Below are positions 7,658 to 11,163 of a DNA stretch of 11,163 nt, piece by piece. The translations under genes were made by a program, and so were the position numbers. Within the stretch, counting starts at the first letter, position 1. Each line of letters opens with the position of its first letter. The DNA comes from Spirochaetaceae bacterium (GTDB lineage: Bacteria; Spirochaetota; Spirochaetia; Treponematales; Treponemataceae). The stretch is from positions 1-11,163 of the forward strand of contig JAISTZ010000103.1 of NCBI GenBank assembly GCA_031272345.1, given 5' to 3'. The notes beneath the pieces are model-generated. The model had not been told where the DNA came from. It worked only from the letters and a program-made list of their open reading frames with translations, and did not search any database.

Positions 7658-8111
7658 CAAAGCCATCGTCACGTCCATTTCCCCCCAGGGTATCCTCGTC
7701 ACCCCCCTCCTCACGGACACGTGCATCAGTTGCGCGGAATCCTCCTGCGCAAAGCGGGGCCGTCCCTTTCCGGTGGACAATCCCCGGAACTTCCCTATAA
7801 CCACGGGGTCGGTGGTGTCCGTGTCCGCCAGGGCAAGCGCCACCGTTGCCCAGGGGTTTTTCTCCCTGTGCTTTCCCCTGGCAGCCGCTGTGGGGGGATT
7901 CTTCGCCGTGGGACCCCTGGCGCTGGCCCTGGGCCATACGCCCACCGAGGGGCTCAAGGCCCTGGGGGTGCTCCTGGGGCTGGGTGCGGCGGTGGCTATC
8001 GTGGTTGTGTCCGGCAGGGTGTCCTCCGGGCGGCGGGCGCGGGCGGAAATTTCCGCTGTGGCCGGAGGGATGACCCCGGAAGGGTCCGCCGGGGCGGACA
8101 TCACTCGGTAA
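7650..8111 (+). CDS. RseC/MucC-like membrane protein with N-terminal cysteine cluster
   Basis: A 153-residue protein with the plan of the RseC/MucC family: a short N-terminal domain with clustered cysteines, then two transmembrane helices and a short polar tail. The cysteines are C25, C28 and C33 in TDTCISCAESSCAKRG; RseC of E. coli has four in the matching place. Helices lie near 66-95 (VAQGFFSLCFPLAAAVGGFF) and 100-125 (LGVLLGLGAAVAIVVVSG). Family members are linked to redox upkeep of SoxR with Rnf complexes, or to sigma-E control; neither partner is visible here. The only plausible start is TTG 7650, inside the end of the TPR gene with no independent ribosome site, so translation depends on the TPR gene. 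Its last 11 nt overlap the convergent P-loop gene on the other strand. The family call rests on topology and cysteine spacing. Confidence 0.72.
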   Translation: MRDKAIVTSISPQGILVTPLLTDTCISCAESSCAKRGRPFPVDNPRNFPITTGSVVSVSARASATVAQGFFSLCFPLAAAVGGFFAVGPLALALGHTPTEGLKALGVLLGLGAAVAIVVVSGRVSSGRRARAEISAVAGGMTPEGSAGADITR

Positions 8112-8973
8112 GTTTTTCTGTCTGGGTAATCTTGTCAATCACGATGCTCACTTCTTCTATCAAAATGCCCGTGTATTTTTCGATGTTGTCGATGATGTAC
8201 TCCTGCATGTGGTGAATCGCCCCGGTCAGGTGGACTCCGAAGGGCACGTCGACGGTGATGATGAGCCGGTAGCCCTGCTGGTCGCTTCGGATGCTGAGTT
8301 TTTTGAGCCGCACCTCCGGGTCGTACTCGGCTACGCAGTGCATGACCATCTGGGTGAGGGCCGCCTCGGAAATGCTGATTCGGCCTTTCTTTGAGAATTC
8401 CGGCCTGACCACGGATTTTTCGTAGAGCTTGTCCCCGCTTCCGGCGGCCCGTCGTTTTTGGAACACCCGCACAACGTCAAAAAAGATGTGGGGGTAATTG
8501 CGCTTGATTTCGATGGCCGGGACGGGAATCACGTGTTTGCCCTCAACGTTGCGGCTCCTGATGGCCTTGTCGATTTCTTCCTGGGTGGCGATTTCTTCAA
8601 TATGAATCATCGTCTCCGGCGCGGGCAGTTGCAGCCTGAGCACGATTTTCTGAATCATCTTTTCCGATGTGCCGAGTATCAGGATTTTCTTTGCCTTGAG
8701 TTTTTGCAGGGCCTTGGCAACCTCGTCCCGGTGTTTTTTGTCGTCAAAAAGGGCCACCTTGATTGCGCTGAGGAAGGTCTTCTCCCGCTTTGCCGAATGG
8801 CCCGCCAGGATCTTGTCCTCCTTGATGAGGAGGCCGTCGTCGATGATGACGTCGATGTTGTATTTTTGGGCAAGCAGTTTTGCCCGGAAACTTTTTCCCG
8901 TGCCGCTTGCCCCAACGAGCGCGAATGTGGTCACTCCTTTAAAAAGCCAGACAATATCCTGTAATCTGAACAT
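8101..8973 (-). CDS. P-loop NTPase with C-terminal Asp23/Gls24-like domain
   Basis: A 290-residue protein. Residues 17-34 (FALVGASGTGKSFRAKLL) form a strand and Walker A loop with K27 and S28. The next 130 residues look like a kinase-type P-loop domain: DVIIDDGLLIKEDKILAG, a possible acceptor or Mg-binding region, and KKILILGTSEKMIQKI, a strand-turn-helix. From about G197, GRISISEAALTQMVMHC through GYRLIITVDVPFGVHLTGAI to IEEVSIVIDKI follows the Asp23/Gls24 (DUF322) pattern of an IS-containing start, a central VxVxYG-like strand and a closing EVxIxV strand. The nucleotide-binding part could be a kinase or an ATPase switch; I cannot name the reaction. It lies 68 nt after the QueD gene on the same strand but has its own promoter. 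Its 3' end overlaps the RseC-like gene tail to tail by 11 nt. Confidence 0.8.
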   Translation of the reverse strand: MFRLQDIVWLFKGVTTFALVGASGTGKSFRAKLLAQKYNIDVIIDDGLLIKEDKILAGHSAKREKTFLSAIKVALFDDKKHRDEVAKALQKLKAKKILILGTSEKMIQKIVLRLQLPAPETMIHIEEIATQEEIDKAIRSRNVEGKHVIPVPAIEIKRNYPHIFFDVVRVFQKRRAAGSGDKLYEKSVVRPEFSKKGRISISEAALTQMVMHCVAEYDPEVRLKKLSIRSDQQGYRLIITVDVPFGVHLTGAIHHMQEYIIDNIEKYTGILIEEVSIVIDKITQTEKLTE

Positions 8974-8981
8974 CTGTAGTT

Positions 8982-9010
8982 ATTATCGGAACTTGGCCGC
9001 CCTTTATCAA
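8982..9010 (-). promoter_or_regulatory. Sigma-70 promoter giving a leaderless P-loop gene mRNA
   Basis: On the minus strand TTGATA (9010-9005), 17 nt, then GATAAT (8987-8982). Eight bases (AACTACAG) separate it from the ATG at 8973, so transcription should begin at or just before the start codon. No Shine-Dalgarno can be seen. Confidence 0.6.
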
Positions 9011-9020
9011 GATGGGGTCA

Positions 9021-9047
9021 CGCTGAAAAACCCGAAGTCTTTCAGCG
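9021..9047 (-). other. Hairpin at the 3' end of the QueD gene
   Basis: CGCTGAAA and TTTCAGCG form an eight-base-pair inverted repeat with an 11-nt loop that includes the QueD stop codon. No T-run follows it on the minus strand, so it is a possible mRNA 3'-end or stability hairpin rather than a clear intrinsic terminator. Confidence 0.4.
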
Positions 9048-9416
9048 CTTCCCTAGATAACGGGCGCGGTTCTCCGGGGTTTCAAACACGTCAACCGCAA
9101 AGAGGCCCCTGACGCCCCGCTCCCCCAGGGCGTCCTCAAGGCCCTCAAAAATATGACGGGCGATTCGCTCGGCGCTGGGATTCTGCTCAAAGACAGCCAT
9201 GTCGTTGAGGCAGGTGTGGTCCAGGGCCGCGCACACCTCCCGGAGGCATTGCTTTATGACCCCAAAATCCGCGACCATGCCCCCTTCGCCAAGGGTCTCC
9301 CCCCGCACGTGGGCATAGACCGCATAGTTGTGGCCGTGGAGGTTCTCGCACCTGCCGTGAAAGTCGCGTAAAAAATGGGCGGCCGCAAAATCCGCCCGCA
9401 CCCGGAGCTCATACAC
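9042..9416 (-). CDS. queD: 6-carboxytetrahydropterin synthase / 6-pyruvoyl-tetrahydropterin synthase family (QueD)
   Basis: A 124-residue T-fold enzyme. QueD turns dihydroneopterin triphosphate into 6-carboxy-5,6,7,8-tetrahydropterin, the first committed step toward queuosine and other deazapurines. Zinc ligands are H14 (FAAAHFL), H27 and H29 (ENLHGHNY); the catalytic Cys is C23 just before them, and D66-H67 in LDHTCLND complete the active site. NPSAE (79-83) is the family's PTAE motif, and E112 in VFETPENRA is the pterin-binding Glu. All key residues are present. The open frame extends to ATG 9443, but GTG 9416 is preferred because family proteins begin right at the YEL strand and a promoter -10 lies six bases upstream of it. 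No queC, queE or queF is in the window. Other pterin synthases share the fold, so QueD is likely rather than certain. Confidence 0.9.
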   Translation of the reverse strand: MYELRVRADFAAAHFLRDFHGRCENLHGHNYAVYAHVRGETLGEGGMVADFGVIKQCLREVCAALDHTCLNDMAVFEQNPSAERIARHIFEGLEDALGERGVRGLFAVDVFETPENRARYLGKR

Positions 9417-9422
9417 GGGAAG

Positions 9423-9450
9423 AGGGTAGCACAAAAAAAGCATTTGGAAA
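9423..9450 (-). promoter_or_regulatory. Promoter giving a leaderless QueD mRNA
   Basis: On the minus strand, TACCCT (9428-9423) with an extended -10 TG one base before it, preceded at 16 nt by TTTCCA, a moderate -35. Six bases (CTTCCC) separate it from GTG 9416. The arrangement closely resembles that at 6014-6035, where TGCTACACT, six bases ending CCC and ATG appear in the same order. No Shine-Dalgarno is present. Confidence 0.5.
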
Positions 9451-9463
9451 ACCAGGCCCGGGA

Positions 9464-9486
9464 ATCAGCTCGGGCAGGGGCAGTGC
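9464..9486. repeat. 23-bp direct repeat, copy 1
   Basis: An exact copy of 9969-9991, beginning ATCAGCTCGGGCAGGG and ending in GCAGTGC. The two copies lie 505 bp apart and bracket small-membrane-protein pair A. Copy 1 also runs into a near-perfect palindrome at 9473-9493 (arms GGCAGGGGCA and TGCCTCTGCC) that copy 2 lacks. Confidence 0.85.
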
Positions 9487-9492
9487 CTCTGC

Positions 9493-9506
9493 CGTCATGG
9501 ATGACG
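9493..9506. repeat. CATGGATG-core palindrome, unit 1
   Basis: CGTCA-TGGA-TGACG, a five-pair stem with a TGGA loop. It belongs to the same family as the units at 10114, 10190 and 10589. The surrounding 9444-9570 stretch has no gene that I can support. Confidence 0.5.
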
Positions 9507-9570
9507 CGGTTTGTGCTGCAGCCATCACGGGATTAACACGGGGCGCCAGGGGCGTTATGCTTGAGATACC

Positions 9571-9666
9571 CTATTTCGACACTGGTTTATGACCCATAAG
9601 AAGAAAAATAACACCGCAGACAGCAAAACCAATGCCCATTGTTAAAAGACAATAAATCAATAACAT
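9571..9666 (-). CDS. Tiny single-helix membrane peptide (31 aa), pair A second gene
   Basis: A 31-residue frame starting MLLIYCLLTMGIGFAVCG and ending GHKPVSK. Residues 1-24 form one hydrophobic helix and the tail is short and basic. AAGGAG lies six bases before the ATG, inside the last codons of the 67-aa gene, whose TAA (9670-9672) ends 3 nt before this start, so it is translationally coupled. An overlapping ATG at 9670 opens a frame without a membrane-like product and is rejected. The family is unknown. It could be a subunit of the upstream membrane protein, a regulator of a larger membrane complex, or a membrane-active peptide; the sequence does not decide. Confidence 0.65.
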   Translation of the reverse strand: MLLIYCLLTMGIGFAVCGVIFLLMGHKPVSK

Positions 9667-9669
9667 ACA

Positions 9670-9873
9670 TTACTCCTTATACTTTGCAACAAGCAGTATC
9701 CCCAAAAATGCAAAAATTATGGTAAGCATTATCCCAGAAATAACAATGGCTGTCTGGTTTATCTCCCCGCGAATAATGATGCCAAATACAAAACTCGCCA
9801 GAGCAAGTTTGCTTACATCTATCATCATTTGCCCGAGATTTGCCAAAGCTTTTCGACTTGTACTAGTTGACAA
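9670..9873 (-). CDS. Small two-helix membrane protein (67 aa), pair A first gene
   Basis: A 67-residue protein starting at TTG 9873 (LSTSTSRKALANLGQMM) with two transmembrane helices, about residues 18-37 (VSKLALASFVFGIIIRG) and 42-62 (AIVISGIMLTIIFAFLGILL), and the charged end AKYKE. The frame is open further upstream, to ATG 9945, but a perfect AAGGAGG (9886-9880) six bases before the TTG and a promoter between them set the shorter start. It resembles, by size and layout only, small uncharacterised two-helix proteins of gut bacteria. Base composition is far more AT-rich than the core genes, suggesting horizontal acquisition. It forms an operon with the 31-aa peptide gene. Confidence 0.75.
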   Translation of the reverse strand: MSTSTSRKALANLGQMMIDVSKLALASFVFGIIIRGEINQTAIVISGIMLTIIFAFLGILLVAKYKE

Positions 9874-9879
9874 AAAACA

Positions 9880-9886
9880 CCTCCTT
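9880..9886 (-). promoter_or_regulatory. Shine-Dalgarno that sets the TTG start of pair A
   Basis: AAGGAGG followed by TG, six bases before TTG 9873. It is the strongest ribosome site on the minus strand here and shows that translation starts at the TTG, not at the upstream ATGs. Confidence 0.8.
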
Positions 9887-9916
9887 AATCCACTTGACAT
9901 GAAAAGAACACTTTCG

Positions 9917-9945
9917 AGTATATCAAAAAAAAGCGGCAAAAGCAA
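9917..9945 (-). promoter_or_regulatory. Promoter of small-membrane-protein pair A
   Basis: TTGCTT (9945-9940), 17 nt including a T-rich stretch, then TATACT (9922-9917). Transcription would start near 9910, giving a leader of about 36 nt that contains the Shine-Dalgarno. A TTGACA at 9955-9950 lies just upstream but is 27 nt from the -10, too far to pair with it. Confidence 0.55.
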
Positions 9946-9968
9946 TTAGTGTCAAACCGCGCCCCCTC

Positions 9969-9991
9969 ATCAGCTCGGGCAGGGGCAGTGC
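9969..9991. repeat. 23-bp direct repeat, copy 2
   Basis: Identical to 9464-9486 and in the same orientation. The stretch from here to 10219 is GC-rich, repeat-dense and without a credible gene; frames found there code for low-complexity Arg/Gly/Pro-rich strings. Confidence 0.85.
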
Positions 9992-10113
9992 GCTTTTAGA
10001 CGCCTTAATGACAGCCCTTTGAGCGCCTCTCGCGGGGGGCTGCCCCGGCCCTCTACAGCGCCTCCTGTTTGGCGCCCGTTCCCGCGTTCACCTTGCCATT
10101 GCCGGGCAAATCT

Positions 10114-10133
10114 CGCTGCCATGGATGGCAGCG
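10114..10133. repeat. CATGGATG-core palindrome, unit 2
   Basis: CGCTGCCA-TGGA-TGGCAGCG, a perfect eight-pair stem with a TGGA loop. It is the strongest member of the set. Confidence 0.65.
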
Positions 10134-10143
10134 CAGGTGGGGG

Positions 10144-10187
10144 CACAGTTTTCGCATACAAGCCGCCTTGGCGGCGCGAAAACTGTG
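10144..10187. repeat. Large inverted repeat with a one-sided bulge
   Basis: The outer arms CACAGTTTTCGC (10144-10155) and GCGAAAACTGTG (10176-10187) pair perfectly over 12 bp. Inside them GCCGCC-TT-GGCGGC (10162-10175) forms a six-pair hairpin. The six unpaired bases ATACAA (10156-10161) lie on one side only. An 18-bp stem with a single fixed bulge is unlikely by chance and has no T-run on either strand. It is followed directly by an 18-nt repeat unit at 10190. Confidence 0.75.
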
Positions 10188-10189
10188 AT

Positions 10190-10207
10190 GGCACGGATGC
10201 CGCGGGC
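10190..10207. repeat. 18-nt repeat with GGCA-CGGA-TGCC hairpin, copy 1
   Basis: GGCACGGATGCCGCGGGC is repeated exactly at 10589-10606. Its first twelve bases form a short hairpin with a CGGA loop, a CACGGATG variant of the CATGGATG units. The two copies flank small-membrane-protein pair B. Confidence 0.7.
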
Positions 10208-10219
10208 ATGGGTGAAGTG

Positions 10220-10248
10220 TTGACAGATGAAAGACAAGGATTTACAAT
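10220..10248 (+). promoter_or_regulatory. Near-consensus promoter of pair B, leaderless
   Basis: TTGACA (10220-10225), 17 nt, then TACAAT (10243-10248): a perfect -35, optimal spacing and five of six -10 bases. Six bases later comes ATG 10255, so transcription should begin at the start codon. AAGGA at 10236-10240 lies inside the promoter spacer and would not be transcribed. Confidence 0.7.
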
Positions 10249-10254
10249 TATTCT

Positions 10255-10434
10255 ATGGACGATGATGAGCTTATGCGCCGGTTTGACCGCATCGAATCAT
10301 TCCTGGCGCTGATAGCAGCGAACACGAAACCTGAGCGCTTCTGGCAACGGATCGTAAATTTAGGCGCGGCAGTTGTCGGAATCTTAGGCGTTGTCGCTGT
10401 CATAGACCAAATTATCACATGGTTCAAAGGGTAA
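10255..10434 (+). CDS. Small membrane-anchored protein (59 aa), pair B first gene
   Basis: A 59-residue protein. The first half is charged and helical (MDDDELMRRFDRIESFLA), with a KPERFWQRIVN juncture. One transmembrane helix follows at about 36-54 (LGAAVVGILGVVAVIDQII), then the end TWFKG. The charged N-terminal part looks like a short coiled-coil or protein-binding segment placed in the cytoplasm. I do not recognise a named family. It is probably leaderless from the promoter just upstream. The stop TAA is followed 4 nt later by the start of a 24-aa peptide, the same plan as pair A on the other strand. The long minus-strand frame across this stretch is judged a shadow. Confidence 0.7.
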   Translation: MDDDELMRRFDRIESFLALIAANTKPERFWQRIVNLGAAVVGILGVVAVIDQIITWFKG

Positions 10435-10438
10435 ATGT

Positions 10439-10513
10439 ATGACACAATTTCTTTTGGGTTTGGCGCTGATTGCCATCGCAATCCTCGGTTTTTACGTGGC
10501 CCGGCCCCGCTGA
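10439..10513 (+). CDS. Tiny single-helix membrane peptide (24 aa), pair B second gene
   Basis: A 24-residue frame, MTQFLLGLALIAIAILGF followed by YVARPR: one uninterrupted hydrophobic helix and a basic tail. AAAGGG in the last codons of the 59-aa gene serves as a Shine-Dalgarno about 7 nt upstream. The TAA and this ATG are separated by four bases (ATGT), and the same ATGTATG string occurs at the junction of pair A. Its size, single helix and basic tail resemble small membrane regulators and type I toxins alike; nothing here separates those options. Confidence 0.6.
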   Translation: MTQFLLGLALIAIAILGFYVARPR

Positions 10514-10588
10514 GAGAAAAAATTTTTGTTAGTGTGCGCTCCATGCCGTCCCAATCGGGGGGCTTGCTTTGGGCTAGAGCCATTGCGG

Positions 10589-10606
10589 GGCACGGATGCC
10601 GCGGGC
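10589..10606. repeat. 18-nt repeat with GGCA-CGGA-TGCC hairpin, copy 2
   Basis: Exact copy of 10190-10207, just after the end of pair B and before the end of the XRE gene. The rest of 10514-10616 shows only an A/T run (10518-10528) and no gene. Confidence 0.7.
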
Positions 10607-10616
10607 GCCGGGGGGA

Positions 10617-10976
10617 TTACGGGGGCATCGCCCCGCTGTAGGCGTTTTTGCGGTTTTTGAGCATGGCCGCTAATGCTAGTATAATTTTCCGGTCGGCGGT
10701 GTCCAAATATTCCATAGTTTTGAACATAAGCCGCATGTCTGGGGGAAACGCTGCAAGGCTTTGCTTTGCGCCGGCATCTTTGCCCGTCACCAGATACTCC
10801 ACGGACACCCCCAACGCCTGCGCAATTCTGACGGCGGCTTCGGCGGATGGAATTTTTGCCCGTGCTCCCAGGTAACTCGCTATTGTTTGGGACTTTATGC
10901 CTGAAAGCGCGGCAAGTTGCTTGGTTTGCATATCCAAAAAGAGCATTTCCTGTTTCAGATTTTCTCTAAAACCCAT
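10617..10976 (-). CDS. XRE/Cro-CI-family helix-turn-helix repressor
   Basis: A 119-residue regulator. An N-terminal XRE domain covers residues 1-62: MGFRENLKQEMLFLDM leads to TKQLAALSGIKSQTIASYLG, the helix-turn-helix with its recognition helix, then IPSAEAAVRIAQALGVSVEY, ending in LVTGKD. The rest (PPDMRLMFKTMEYLDTADRKIILALAAMLK) is a short helical, probably dimerising tail of the kind common in treponeme and phage regulators. There is no protease or metal-binding domain. ATG 10976 is favoured over ATG 10991 because family proteins begin close to the first helix; neither has a Shine-Dalgarno. The gene diverges from a strong plus-strand promoter surrounded by three operator-like repeats, which it probably represses. 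The last codons form a GGGGC-GAT-GCCCC hairpin without a T-run. Confidence 0.88.
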   Translation of the reverse strand: MGFRENLKQEMLFLDMQTKQLAALSGIKSQTIASYLGARAKIPSAEAAVRIAQALGVSVEYLVTGKDAGAKQSLAAFPPDMRLMFKTMEYLDTADRKIILALAAMLKNRKNAYSGAMPP

Positions 10977-10997
10977 ATTTAAAAAATGCAAAAAAAC

Positions 10998-11060
10998 ATG
11001 ATTTAGGTCTTGACAAAAATGATTTTAGTCAATATATTTAAGAGGCTATGATTATAGTCA
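10998..11060. promoter_or_regulatory. Array of three operator-like repeats in the divergent control region
   Basis: Three related sites: ATGATTTAGGTC (10998-11009), ATGATTTTAGTCA (11019-11031) and ATGATTATAGTCA (11048-11060). Sites 2 and 3 differ at one base. Each is a partial dyad of the form TGA-N6-TCA, as expected for a dimeric helix-turn-helix repressor. They abut the -35, sit between -35 and -10, and cover the start region of the plus-strand promoter. Site 3 also overlaps a TATAAT on the minus strand that may serve the repressor gene itself. Confidence 0.7.
11010..11038 (+). promoter_or_regulatory. Strong rightward promoter divergent from the XRE gene
   Basis: TTGACA (11010-11015), 17 nt, then TATATT (11033-11038), with expected start near 11045. 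It points out of the window and would be shut by a repressor bound to the overlapping sites. Confidence 0.75.
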
Positions 11061-11108
11061 TTAAATCGCCATGGACAGCGGTTTTGCACCGTTCCGTTTA
11101 GGGCGGTT

Positions 11109-11151
11109 CCTCCGGCGTTTCTTTTGAGACTCTTAGCGCCGGAGGGCCTCC
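11109..11151 (+). promoter_or_regulatory. Possible attenuator: alternative hairpins downstream of the rightward promoter
   Basis: CCTCCGGCG (11109-11117) pairs with CGCCGGAGG (11137-11145) over nine bases. The second arm can instead pair with the following CTCC (11148-11151) as GGAG-GGC-CTCC, a shorter hairpin followed by CTTGTTT. Two mutually exclusive stems in a leader are the layout of attenuation. An 18-codon frame (11071-11127) rich in Phe and Arg ends inside the first loop. The second hairpin is weak and its T-run interrupted, so this is tentative. Confidence 0.3.
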
Positions 11152-11163
11152 CTTGTTTATAGA

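Noticed and set aside
7079..8104. 341-codon minus-strand frame opposite the TPR and RseC-like genes
   Set aside because: The plus strand shows TPR repeats, a Cys cluster and two helices over the same DNA; the minus product has no such structure.
9970..10312. Open frames of 79 codons (minus, 9970-10209) and 97 codons (plus, 10019-10312)
   Set aside because: Both run through the palindromes and large inverted repeat and give biased, repeat-like products; the plus frame also crosses the better-supported promoter and start of pair B.
10248..10583. 111-codon minus-strand frame across pair B
   Set aside because: The plus strand carries a near-consensus promoter and two frames with clear membrane helices; the minus product is featureless and Ser/Arg-rich.
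9464..10606. CRISPR array or tRNA gene as the explanation for the repeats
   Set aside because: The repeats are few, unevenly spaced and of different types, no cas gene is present, and no cloverleaf or 3' CCA could be found in this stretch.

Overview
The window looks like chromosome from a GC-rich member of the Spirochaetota, most likely a treponeme. The evidence is indirect: the style of the XRE regulator, the two-membrane envelope genes and the genes found side by side. No rRNA or marker gene fixes the taxon. Positions 1 to about 9450 are dense, GC-rich core-type coding sequence. From about 9450 to the end the sequence becomes a mosaic of GC-rich repeats and AT-rich small genes, typical of an accessory or mobile-element boundary.

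Positions 2-5163 (+) form one operon: the end of a LolD-like ABC ATPase, two FtsX-fold permeases (580 and about 426 aa), a secreted LolA-like carrier and an outer-membrane beta-barrel candidate. Together they make an inner membrane to periplasm to outer membrane export route for lipoproteins or lipids. An HpaI/RhmA-type class II aldolase follows (5197-5958), then a polyprenyl diphosphate synthase (6033-7082), a TPR protein (7115-7657) and an RseC/MucC-like redox membrane protein (7650-8111). Converging on these from the minus strand are a P-loop protein with an Asp23-like tail (8101-8973) and a QueD-family enzyme (9042-9416).

The accessory part holds two unannotated operons of tiny membrane proteins, one on each strand. 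Pair A (minus, 9571-9873) encodes 67 and 31 aa; pair B (plus, 10255-10513) encodes 59 and 24 aa. Both have the same plan: a 59-67 aa membrane protein ending in TAA, then 3-4 nt, then a one-helix peptide. A 23-bp direct repeat brackets pair A, and palindromes with a CATGGATG or CACGGATG core are scattered through the region. At the right end an XRE repressor (10617-10976, minus) diverges from a near-consensus promoter surrounded by three operator-like repeats. That promoter fires out of the window into a possible attenuator.

The most striking recurring signal is promoter position. At four genes (6033, 8973, 9416, 10255) a sigma-70 -10 hexamer lies only 6-8 nt before the start codon and there is no usable Shine-Dalgarno, which predicts leaderless mRNAs. 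A fifth gene (7115) is nearly so. The small-membrane-protein pairs and the leaderless promoters are the best candidates for something undescribed.
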